A DNA stretch of 5,640 nt from an uncultured Actinomycetes bacterium (GCA_903847495.1 CAINDT010000330.1:1-5640), one strand, 5' to 3'. Numbered from the stretch's first letter, positions 1-5,564 are shown. Numbers and translations are program-made. Notes: generated by a model not told the origin, from the sequence alone.

Positions 1-80
1 CGGTATTGCCGAGGACCTTGTGCGGTGGTGGGGTGCTCGACCTACGTGTCCATCACGGGGAAATAGAGGGAGGGATTCGA
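1..80. repeat. Decayed copy of the tRNA-Ser-flanking repeat (left copy)
   Basis: This stretch aligns with the tail of the repeat units at 5022-5096 and 5491-5564 and with the tRNA-Ser 3' fragment that follows each of them. Shared blocks in the same order are CGGT..CCGAGGA (near 1-15), GCGGTGG, GCTCGACC, TGTCCATC and GGGGA. The copy then ends in the 15 bases GAGGGAGGGATTCGA at 66-80, which are identical to part of the T-arm and acceptor strand of the tRNA-Ser gene at the right end. The segment matching GGCGGAGA of the other copies is missing, so this copy is more eroded. Homology probably continues left of the window. The first gene begins only 15 bases to the right. Confidence 0.72.
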
Positions 81-95
81 GAGTAGGATCGCGCC

Positions 96-1001
96 ATGCC
101 GATCCGCATCAGCCAGGCGCTCCTCACCGGCATTGCCGACGCCGACGTGCCCGTGCTCGAGCAGCGACTCTGGATCGGGTCGGGCGGCGCTTGCGCGCTC
201 TGCGCCGAGCCGATGGATCGGGAAGACGACGAGCTCGAGGCGGGACGGGATGTTGGGGGCGGTTTGCGGCTCAGCCACGCCCGCTGCCATCACGACGTCG
301 TCGGCGCTGCGGATCGCGCGCGACTCGAACGCGAGTTCGGCGACAACCCTGCGGCCTACCTCAAGCGACGGGGCTGGCGGAAGAGCCGCGCGAAGCGCGT
401 CGAGCCGCGTGTGCCGCTCCTGCGGGCGGGGTCGGAACGGCGCTGGGCGTGGCTCGTCGAGGGCGCGCTCGCCGACGGCAGCGGCGTCCAGCTCGGGTGC
501 CTGGCGATCTCGTTCGGTGGCGAGGGCGGCGAGGACCACGAGGGCGTGTTCATCGAGGGCGACGGTGAGGACCTGTGGACCGTCGTCGTGCTCGACGCCG
601 ACTACCCCGACATCGGCTTCGTGACGCTGACCGAGCACGCACGCGAGCTCGACTGGGTTGCCGACGATTCCACCCGGCAACGCGTCGCCCTCGAGAGCAC
701 CGCGTTCGAGCAGGCCGTCCGCCTCACCCTCGCGACCGAGGGCGACGAGCTTGAGGTGCGCGCGCGCTTCACTCCGGCCGTGCAGCTCGCCCTGGCCAGC
801 CGTGGCATCCCGTTCGGCGATCGCCACGAGGCGGATCGGGGCACCGTGGTCGTCGCGCGCGAGGGGAGTCGAACGCTCGACGACCTGCCCGAGCTGCTCG
901 ACCTGCTCGGCGAAGCGCTCTGGCTGCGTGCCGTCGTGGCGGACGATCCGCCGGGACGCGTGCCGGAGCGCGAGGCGCTGCGCGCGCTGGCGCTGGGGTA
1001 G
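96..1001 (+). CDS. Unrecognised protein with HNH-like zinc-knuckle N-terminus
   Basis: This encodes 301 residues with strong G/C bias at third codon positions, which supports this strand over the antisense reading. I do not recognise the family. Residues 20-66 look like a degenerate HNH-nuclease or zinc-knuckle fold: an LEQRLWIGSGGACALC segment with C33 and C36, then LSHARCHH with H61, C64, H65 and H66. The DH-type catalytic pair and the asparagine of a classical HNH are not evident, so metal binding is more likely than nuclease activity. The rest is acidic, with a probable beta-rich middle (about 110-195) and a leucine-rich helical end. There is no signal peptide or membrane segment, so it is likely cytoplasmic. 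The start is well constrained: an in-frame TAG at 84-86 precedes ATG 96, and AGGA at 85-88 gives a usable ribosome-binding site 7 bases upstream. The next gene begins about 145 bases downstream and is probably transcribed separately. Confidence 0.8.
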   Translation: MPIRISQALLTGIADADVPVLEQRLWIGSGGACALCAEPMDREDDELEAGRDVGGGLRLSHARCHHDVVGAADRARLEREFGDNPAAYLKRRGWRKSRAKRVEPRVPLLRAGSERRWAWLVEGALADGSGVQLGCLAISFGGEGGEDHEGVFIEGDGEDLWTVVVLDADYPDIGFVTLTEHARELDWVADDSTRQRVALESTAFEQAVRLTLATEGDELEVRARFTPAVQLALASRGIPFGDRHEADRGTVVVAREGSRTLDDLPELLDLLGEALWLRAVVADDPPGRVPEREALRALALG

Positions 1002-1025
1002 CGCGGCCCCGGCGGATCTGGCTCC

Positions 1026-1042
1026 CCGCGCCGGTGGCGCGG
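1026..1042 (+). terminator. GC-rich hairpin after the first gene (putative terminator)
   Basis: A perfect 7-bp inverted repeat (CCGCGCC, loop GGT, GGCGCGG) lies 25 bases after the stop codon at 999-1001. It is followed by TTCG rather than a T run, so it would be an atypical terminator of the kind often seen in high-GC actinobacteria. It could also simply be an intergenic palindrome. Confidence 0.4.
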
Positions 1043-1135
1043 TTCGTGGCGCGTCTCACCGGCGAGTTGCATTCCGACCCACGGCTCGTGCATCGTATTC
1101 ATCGAACAGTCGAGCAGGATGGGCGGGGAGCGGTC

Positions 1136-1140
1136 GGTGA
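1136..1140 (+). promoter_or_regulatory. Ribosome-binding site that decides the esterase start
   Basis: GGTGA ends 5 bases before ATG 1146 and matches the 3' part of the consensus AAGGAGGTGA. The earlier ATG at 1119 has only AGG touching the codon, which is too close. ATG 1173 also has a GGTGGA 5 bases upstream, but starting there would remove the arginines expected at the front of the signal peptide. Confidence 0.4.
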
Positions 1141-1145
1141 TTGCG

Positions 1146-3005
1146 ATGGCAGTTGAGATGCGGTGGATCAGGATGCCGAGCGTGATCGCGCTGGCGGCGC
1201 TGCTGCTCGCGGGCATCTCGGCGACTGCGCGTGCCAGCGATGAGCTGCCGATGCCCACGCCGGAGATCGGCACGTCGCTGCCCGTCATCGCAGACTTCCC
1301 GAGTGCCCGGCTATCCCCCCGCGCGACGGAGGTGTACGCGACCGACACCAACCGGGCTCCCTACCCGTGCGCGGCCTATGAGGCCCGCGCGATGATGGGC
1401 ACGCGCCACTGGGGCGAGTGGGCGGCAACCGGGCTCGGCCGACGCGTGCGCGTCCTCACGTTCTCGTACGGCGACGAGCGGATCGACGACGCCTGGTCGA
1501 GGCTCCGCGCCGCCATCGGCGAATGCCCGGTTACGACCCGGGTTCGGTCGAACGACGGCACGTCCTCGATCGCGACCCAGCGAATCATCATGTCCGCATC
1601 GAACCGCGTGCGGATGGACATCGTCACGCGCAACGCGGACGGCAGCCGCGATCGCGAGCAGGACCGCGCGATCATCTACCAACGCGTCGGCGATGCCATC
1701 CAGAAGGTCCAGGTCGCCCGCATCACGCTCACCCAGCGCGACCGGCGGCTGGTGCGCACCATCGGCTCCGTAGCCGAGGACCGCTATCTCCAGACACGCT
1801 CGCGTCTGGCTGAGCAGGGCACCGCTGCGCCCGCCGACACGGCCGGCATCGCGGTGGCGGCGCGCGCCGCAGTCGACGCGATGCTCGCGCAGGTGGCACC
1901 GGGGTCCACGGTCAACGTCTCCATCGGGGACTCGATGGTCTCCGGCGAGGCCGGCCGCTGGCGCGGCAATGTCGGCTCCACGCGCAACATCCATCTGGTC
2001 GACGCGTACGGCGAGAGCGCCTACTGGGACACGCCGAGCGGCGAGTCCATCCCCGGCTGCCACCGCGCACGCGGTTCGGCGATCCACGTGCCGGGCACCG
2101 TCGGCATCAACCTCGCCTGCTCGGGCGCCAAGACGACCAGCGGCTTTGTCCTCGGCCAGTACAAGCCCGGCATTGACGACGGGTACACGGTCCCTGTCCT
2201 GGGCGTGCGCATGCCCGGACAGCTGACGCTGCTCGATGAGGTGGCTCGTCGGGCGCGCATCAAGACGGTGCTGCTGACGATCGGCGGCAACGACATGGGC
2301 TTCGGCCCGGTCATGGCCAGTTGCATGGCCGCCTTCGCGGTGCCGTGGCCCTTCAACTACGAATGCAGCTCGTCGCGTGCCGTCAGCGACCGCCTGTCCG
2401 ACGCGTCCCTGGCCGAGGTCGGGCGCAAGGTGCAGGCGGCGATCGAGCGCACGCACGCGACGATGCGGGCCGCCGGCTACGTGGACGGCTCCTGGGAGTT
2501 GATCGTGCAGGGGTATCCCCGGCTGATCAGCGAGGGCAACCGCTATCCGGAGACCTACGCCGGCCGCCTCTTCGGCGGCGGCTGCCCGTTCTACGACGCG
2601 GACGTGCGGTGGCTGAACACCCGCTTCGCCGTCCTGATGCGCGAGTTCGCGGGCGCTGCGTCCCGCGCATCCACGACGACCGGCTTGGCAGTTCGCTTCG
2701 TGGACATCACCGAGGCGTTTGCCGGCCGCGAGCTATGCGCAAAGGACGCGGCGCACGTCGACGCCATCACCGCCGACCAGGTTGTGGCCAAGGCCGAGCG
2801 GGTGCAGATGGTGCGCATCCTGCCGCCGTACTCGCCGTTCGAGCCGATGCATCCGAACCAGATCGGCCAGCAGGCCGTGCAGGCCTGCCTGCGCGAGGCG
2901 ATGGCCAACCCGACCGTGCGGGTCGCGCGCTGCAGCGCGCCGGCCGACTGGTCCGTCGTCGACGGCACGGGACTGCCGCTCGTGCGCTTCGTGCCGGGAT
3001 CGTAG
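1146..3005 (+). CDS. Exported SGNH/GDSL-family esterase or lipase with N-terminal extra domain
   Basis: A secreted serine hydrolase of 619 residues, probably cleaving ester bonds in lipids or cell-surface polymers. Residues 1-30 form a signal peptide: arginines at 6 and 9, a hydrophobic core, and ATARA before SDE. Residues about 250-600 are an SGNH domain: block I SIGDSMVSGE with nucleophile S263; block II NLACSGAKT with G327; block III TIGGND with N382; block V FEPMHPN with H569. The usual aspartate three residues before the histidine is glutamate (E566), as in actinobacterial members thought to work with a Ser-His dyad. Cysteines 305/325, 393/407 and 480/531 fit the three-disulfide pattern of Streptomyces lipases, and C581/C596 may add a fourth. 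Residues about 70-215, with C75, C127 and a tryptophan-rich stretch, are extra and faintly resemble PknH-type extracellular sensor domains. ATG 1119 is an alternative start that adds nine residues. It converges with the downstream delta-60 gene. Confidence 0.9.
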   Translation: MAVEMRWIRMPSVIALAALLLAGISATARASDELPMPTPEIGTSLPVIADFPSARLSPRATEVYATDTNRAPYPCAAYEARAMMGTRHWGEWAATGLGRRVRVLTFSYGDERIDDAWSRLRAAIGECPVTTRVRSNDGTSSIATQRIIMSASNRVRMDIVTRNADGSRDREQDRAIIYQRVGDAIQKVQVARITLTQRDRRLVRTIGSVAEDRYLQTRSRLAEQGTAAPADTAGIAVAARAAVDAMLAQVAPGSTVNVSIGDSMVSGEAGRWRGNVGSTRNIHLVDAYGESAYWDTPSGESIPGCHRARGSAIHVPGTVGINLACSGAKTTSGFVLGQYKPGIDDGYTVPVLGVRMPGQLTLLDEVARRARIKTVLLTIGGNDMGFGPVMASCMAAFAVPWPFNYECSSSRAVSDRLSDASLAEVGRKVQAAIERTHATMRAAGYVDGSWELIVQGYPRLISEGNRYPETYAGRLFGGGCPFYDADVRWLNTRFAVLMREFAGAASRASTTTGLAVRFVDITEAFAGRELCAKDAAHVDAITADQVVAKAERVQMVRILPPYSPFEPMHPNQIGQQAVQACLREAMANPTVRVARCSAPADWSVVDGTGLPLVRFVPGS

Positions 3006-3007
3006 GG

Positions 3008-3063
3008 CGGGCATCCTCGGTTGAGGTCAGTCCCCAGCAACGGGTATTCCCGAGGGATGCCCG
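3008..3063. terminator. Long imperfect stem-loop after the esterase gene (putative terminator)
   Basis: The left arm CGGGCATCCTCGG (3008-3020) pairs with the right arm CCGAGGGATGCCCG (3050-3063), giving 13 pairs with one bulged G. The structure starts 2 bases after the esterase stop codon and sits between convergent genes, which suits termination of the esterase transcript. There is no T run. The loop contains a smaller hairpin (CGGG TATT CCCG, 3041-3052, competing with the outer arm) and the tRNA-like segment described separately. Confidence 0.45.
3015..3043. repeat. Segment resembling tRNA-Ser T-stem/variable arm/anticodon stem
   Basis: These 29 bases match 5588-5616 of the tRNA-Ser gene at about 24 positions without gaps. 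The match is CCTCGGTTGAGG identical over 12 bases, a diverged 5-base spacer, CCCCA identical, then GCAACGG against ACAACGG. In the tRNA this stretch covers the 5' side of the T-stem, the variable arm and the 3' side of the anticodon stem. The rest of a tRNA is absent, so this is at most a remnant. A chance resemblance is possible because part of it also takes part in the stem-loop at 3008-3063. Confidence 0.5.
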
Positions 3064-3074
3064 TCTCGGCGGCC

Positions 3075-3119
3075 GAGTTTGGCGCGGAGGCACCGCGGCC
3101 CGAACTCGCGCCGAAACTC
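3075..3119. terminator. Second stem-loop in the convergent gap (possible bidirectional terminator)
   Basis: GAGTTTGGCGCG (3075-3086) is complementary to CGCGCCGAAACTC (3107-3119), giving 12 pairs with one unpaired G around a 20-base loop. A smaller palindrome, CTCGG-CGG-CCGAG (3065-3077), overlaps its left edge. It lies between the ends of two convergent genes, where a shared terminator is expected. I saw no protein gene in 3006-3248. Confidence 0.35.
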
Positions 3120-3232
3120 CACCGCCTCGACGTCACCGGCATGATCGAGCAAGACCCGCCGCCCGGCGCGAGAAAGGTCGACCCACCGTTCGGGTGGCCA
3201 CCGGCGCGCCTGGGCAGGGGTGGAGACCGGGC

Positions 3233-3248
3233 CGACGACCCGTCGTCG
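3233..3248 (-). terminator. Inverted repeat touching the delta-60 stop codon
   Basis: CGACGAC and GTCGTCG face each other across two bases, directly beyond the TGA stop of the minus-strand gene. Allowing a 4-base loop leaves a 6-bp GC-rich stem. It may help end the delta-60 transcript, but it is short and lacks a T run. Confidence 0.25.
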
Positions 3249-4946
3249 TCAGCGTGTCCTGCTCACGCGGACGGTGAACGTCGTCTCGAAGCTCGCACCC
3301 GCCTCGAACGTCGCGCCCTTCCGCGCCAGGACGGTGGTGGTGACAACGAGGGTCTGGGCGGTCTTCTTGAGGGCACGTCGAGTGGCGCGGTCGAGCGGGC
3401 AGGTGATGGCGTGGGTCTTCTTGCCGGTGACGCGGACGATCTTGCTGCAGGCGGTCGCGCCAGTCTTCGTGCGGACGCGCAGGGTGATGGTCGCGGGGCC
3501 GGTGGTCTCGACCCGGGAGACGATGCGGGTGCCCTCGGCTCGCGGCTTCTTCATCGCGAGCCGTTTGTACGGGCGCACCGCGCCGGAGGCGCCTGAGGCG
3601 CCGCCCGTGCCGATGAGGTTGGTGGCGGTGACGGTGACCGTATAGGCCACCGTGTTGTCGAGGCCGCTGATCGTGCAGGTGGTCGTGGCGGCGGTGCAGG
3701 TGCGGCCGCCGGGGCTGGCCGTAGCGGTGTAGGAGGTGATCGCGCTCCCGCCGTTGCTCGCCGGGGCGGTCCACGACACCGTCGCGCTGAGCAGACCTGC
3801 GGTGGCGGTGACGCCCGTGGGGGCGCCGGGGACGTCGTTGGTGTTGATGCGCGCGAGATTGCGGCGCGCTGCGCCGCTGACGGTGGTGAAGTCGCCGCCG
3901 ATCACGGCCAGCCCGTCGGTCTGCAGGGCCGTGGCGTAGACGTGGCAGTCGGTATCGGTCCCCGAATTGACGTCGGGATTGAACGAGGTGTCGAGCGCGC
4001 CGTTGGCGTTGAGTCGGGCGATCCGGCTGCGCGCCGTCCCGTCCACGGTGGTGAAGCTCCCGCCCATCAGAATCCTGCCGTCGGGTTGCACCAGGACGGT
4101 CAAGACCGGAGCATCCACGTTCGGAGCGAACCCGGCATCGACCGTGCCGTTGGCGTTGAGACGGGCGATATTGCTGCGCGCCACGCTGCCGATGGCGGTC
4201 AACTGGCCTCCGATCAGGATCTTGCCGTCGGCCTGCACCGCAACCGCAGAGACGGTGCCGTTCACATTCGGGTCGAACGAGTCGTCGGACGTGCCATCGG
4301 GGTTGAGGCGGAGGTTGCCGAAGCCCCCGCCGATCAGGACCTTGCCATCCGGCTGGATGGCAATCGCGACCACCGTGTTGCCTACGCCCGGGACGAACGC
4401 GGTGTCCAGCGTGCCGTCGGGGTTGAGGCGGGCGATGTGGTTGCGCACCGTGCTGCGGACGTTGCTGAAGTCCCCACCAATCAGGATCTTGCCGTCCGCC
4501 TGGACGGCCAGCGCGCGGACCTCGTTGTCTGCGTCCGGGTCGAACGCGGTATCGAGCGTGCCGTCGGGGTTGAGGCGGGCGATGCGGTTGCGCGGCTCGC
4601 CGTTGACGACGGTGAAGTACCCGCCGATCAGGATCTTGCCGTCCGGCTGGACGGCCAGCGCGACGACCGACTGGTTCGCACTAGCGGCGAACGAGGTGTC
4701 CAGCGTGCCGTTGGCATTGAGGCGGGCGATATTGCTGCGCGCCGTCCCGTCGACGGCGGTGAAGGTGCCGCCGATCAGGATCTTGCCGTCGGGCTGCACG
4801 GCGATGGCGTCGACGGCCCCGGGGACGGTGGGGGCGAAGGCGATGTCGAGGCCGCCGGAGGCCGATGCGAGCGCGGGAGCCGCGCCGGCCACCATCAGGA
4901 CGACGGCAACGACCAGCGACCGCACGGTGAACCGTGGCGAGTGCAT
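3249..4946 (-). CDS. Exported delta-60 repeat (DUF5122-type beta-propeller) and fibronectin-III protein
   Basis: A 565-residue secreted or surface protein of unknown ligand. Residues 1-27 or so are a signal peptide (R5, R9, hydrophobic LVVAVVLMVAG, then APALASA). Residues 45-371 hold seven delta-60 repeats of about 49 residues, each with a QPDGKILIGG core, a VDGTARxxIARLN stretch and DGTLDTSF. Seven suggests a seven-bladed propeller. Residues 372-457 are a fibronectin type III domain beginning VPGAPTGVTA, with C417/C424 a likely disulfide. Residues 458-565 form a basic beta-rich tail with C500 and C516, resembling the tails of Solirubrobacterales exported proteins. There is no LPxTG motif or final transmembrane helix, so how it is held at the surface, if it is, is unclear. 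The start is supported by AAGG seven bases upstream and by the signal peptide. Repeat 4 lacks nine residues and repeat 6 carries an insert. It runs in the same direction as the tRNA-Ser upstream. Confidence 0.9.
   Translation of the reverse strand: MHSPRFTVRSLVVAVVLMVAGAAPALASASGGLDIAFAPTVPGAVDAIAVQPDGKILIGGTFTAVDGTARSNIARLNANGTLDTSFAASANQSVVALAVQPDGKILIGGYFTVVNGEPRNRIARLNPDGTLDTAFDPDADNEVRALAVQADGKILIGGDFSNVRSTVRNHIARLNPDGTLDTAFVPGVGNTVVAIAIQPDGKVLIGGGFGNLRLNPDGTSDDSFDPNVNGTVSAVAVQADGKILIGGQLTAIGSVARSNIARLNANGTVDAGFAPNVDAPVLTVLVQPDGRILMGGSFTTVDGTARSRIARLNANGALDTSFNPDVNSGTDTDCHVYATALQTDGLAVIGGDFTTVSGAARRNLARINTNDVPGAPTGVTATAGLLSATVSWTAPASNGGSAITSYTATASPGGRTCTAATTTCTISGLDNTVAYTVTVTATNLIGTGGASGASGAVRPYKRLAMKKPRAEGTRIVSRVETTGPATITLRVRTKTGATACSKIVRVTGKKTHAITCPLDRATRRALKKTAQTLVVTTTVLARKGATFEAGASFETTFTVRVSRTR
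3834..4814 (-). repeat. Seven coding repeats of 147 bp in the delta-60 gene
   Basis: The protein repeats begin at residues 45, 94, 143, 192, 232, 281 and 336. Repeats 1, 2, 3 and 5 are exactly 49 residues (147 bp). Repeat 4 has 40, because the VDGTARSxI stretch is cleanly missing, so GGFGN runs straight into LRLNPDG. Repeat 6 has 55, because SGTDTDCH extends its end. Repeat 7 is a diverged, shorter last copy (LQTDGLAVIGGDFTTVSG). DNA identity is highest in the segment coding for DGKILIGG (GATCAGGATCTTGCCGTC on the + strand). The repeats explain the long antisense reading frames on the other strand. Confidence 0.9.
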
Positions 4947-4963
4947 GCGGGCACCTTGCCCGC
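4947..4963 (-). promoter_or_regulatory. Inverted repeat containing the ribosome-binding site of the delta-60 gene
   Basis: On the minus strand, directly before the ATG, GCGGGCA and TGCCCGC form a perfect 7-bp inverted repeat around AGG. The Shine-Dalgarno core AAGG(TG) is therefore in the loop and the top of a GC-rich stem ending at the base before the start codon. The structure could limit ribosome access, or the DNA palindrome could be a protein-binding site. Confidence 0.45.
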
Positions 4964-4996
4964 GAGTCGCCTGCGGGTCAAGCGCCGGCGCGTACA

Positions 4997-5016
4997 GGGC
5001 GGGGCTAGCCCCGCCC
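4997..5016. promoter_or_regulatory. Perfect 20-bp palindrome upstream of the delta-60 gene
   Basis: GGGCGGGGCTAGCCCCGCCC is its own reverse complement. As RNA it would fold into an 8-bp all-GC stem with a CTAG loop. It sits 50 bases upstream of the delta-60 start and at the edge of the repeat array. It could terminate transcription coming from the tRNA and repeats, or be an operator for the delta-60 gene. A second palindrome, GCGCCGGCGC, lies at 4982-4991. Confidence 0.5.
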
Positions 5017-5021
5017 GCTGG

Positions 5022-5096
5022 CTCGGCGTGGCAGGCGCCGATCGAAGTGGTGGCGGGGAGCTCGACCCGGAATGCCCATCACAGGGGAGCAAGAAA
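5022..5096. repeat. Partial first unit of the 234-bp array (tail only)
   Basis: Bases 5041-5096 match the tail of the last unit (5509-5564) at about 49 of 56 positions without gaps, including GGGAGCTCGACCC and CAGGGGAGCAAGA. Similarity fades leftward to CTCGGCGT at 5022, which corresponds to CTCGGTGT of the hairpin in the complete units. The front of the unit, including any tRNA fragment, is missing, so the array is truncated at this edge. Confidence 0.75.
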
Positions 5097-5118
5097 GGCG
5101 GAGAGGGAGGGATTCGAA
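5097..5118 (-). other. tRNA-Ser 3'-end fragment, att-like core (copy 1)
   Basis: Twenty-two bases identical to the tRNA-Ser gene from the base just past the discriminator through the acceptor strand, the 3' side of the T-stem and the whole T-loop. Identity stops after TTCGAA, where the tRNA continues CCCTCGG and this copy continues AGCCCGC. Tyrosine recombinases of integrative elements often use this part of a tRNA gene as their attachment core. No integrase gene is visible nearby. Confidence 0.6.
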
Positions 5119-5330
5119 AGCCCGCGCCGTGCGGTTGGTGGAAGTGGGGTGGTTGCTCGCGGGCGCCTTCGTCGATGCTGCTCAAGGCGAGCGCAGCTCG
5201 GCTTGACGAGGCTGATCGAGCGTTGGCTCGGTTGGTGTGCAGCACTCGGCGAACACCCTCGGTGTAACCGAGGATTCGAAGCGTTGGTTGTGAGTTGCCG
5301 TCGGAATGTCCAACAGGCGCGACCAGAAGA
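5097..5330. repeat. First complete 234-bp repeat unit with tRNA-Ser 3'-end fragment
   Basis: The unit opens with 22 bases (5097-5118) identical to the 3' end of the tRNA-Ser gene at 5565-5586. About 186 bases follow that differ from the second unit at only about 8 positions. The tail, about 5287-5330, is clearly more diverged. Inside are inverted repeats GCCCGCG/CGCGGGC (5120-5126 with 5158-5164) and CCTCGGT-GTA-ACCGAGG (5257-5273). The latter is followed by ATTCGAA, a second T-loop-like sequence. No credible protein gene is present: although 234 is a multiple of three and both strands stay open, the readings are low-complexity and the changes between units do not favour any codon position. 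Confidence 0.85.
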
Positions 5331-5352
5331 GGCGGAGAGGGAGGGATTCGAA
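5331..5352 (-). other. tRNA-Ser 3'-end fragment, att-like core (copy 2)
   Basis: The same 22 bases as at 5097-5118, exactly 234 bases further right, with the identity break at the same base of the T-loop/T-stem boundary. A further 234 bases lead to the intact tRNA 3' end at 5565-5586. Confidence 0.6.
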
Positions 5353-5564
5353 AGCCCGCGCAGTGCGGTTGGTGGAAGTGGGGTGGTTGCTCGCGGGCGC
5401 CTTCGTCGATGCTGCTCAAGCCAAGCGGAGCTCGGCTTGACGAGGCTGATCGAGTGTTGGCCCTGATGGTGTGCAGCACTCGGCGAACACCCTCGGTGTA
5501 ACCGAGGATTCGAAGCGGTGGCTGGGAGCTCGACCCCGAATGTCCATCGCAGGGGAGCAAGAGA
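5331..5564. repeat. Second complete 234-bp repeat unit, abutting the tRNA-Ser gene
   Basis: This is the second unit, with exactly the same 234-base period. It starts with the 22-base tRNA-Ser 3' fragment (5331-5352) and ends where the tRNA 3' end begins. It carries the same inverted repeats at 5354-5360/5392-5398 and 5491-5507. It also has a perfect TCAAGCC/GGCTTGA pair (5416-5422 with 5434-5440), which has one mismatch in the first unit. On the minus strand it lies immediately downstream of the tRNA and would be read first if transcription continued past the tRNA. Confidence 0.85.

Noticed and set aside
42..827. A 261-residue minus-strand reading frame opposite the first gene
   Set aside because: The plus-strand gene has the better third-position G/C pattern, a ribosome-binding site, a bounded start and a cysteine/histidine motif. 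The antisense has no recognisable feature.
1067..1101. Possible promoter for the esterase (TTGCAT with TATTCA)
   Set aside because: The spacing between the two boxes is about 23 bases, too long, and the alternative box CATCGT is a poor match.
1311..2456. A 381-residue minus-strand reading frame
   Set aside because: It lies entirely opposite the esterase, whose signal peptide and catalytic blocks are unmistakable. Open antisense frames are common at this GC content.
3057..3596. Plus-strand reading frame from ATG 3057 across the convergent gap
   Set aside because: Most of it is antisense to the delta-60 tail. The ATG lies in the right arm of a stem-loop with no spaced ribosome-binding site, and the product has no recognisable features.
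4953..4981. Possible promoter for the delta-60 gene (TTGACC with CAAGGT 17 bases away, minus strand)
   Set aside because: The would-be -10 box overlaps the ribosome-binding site and lies only a few bases from the ATG, so a transcript from it would lack the leader.
80..5040. A complete integrative element
   Set aside because: No integrase, excisionase, relaxase, replication or phage gene is visible, so only the flanking att-like repeats can be claimed.
3942..5466. Long plus-strand reading frames of 441 and 499 residues
   Set aside because: They run antisense to the delta-60 gene and then into the non-coding repeats. Their internal repeats mirror the 147-bp coding period of the real gene.
5097..5564. 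CRISPR array
   Set aside because: The repeats are near-identical over about 186 of 234 bases with no short-repeat/unique-spacer alternation, and no cas gene is visible.
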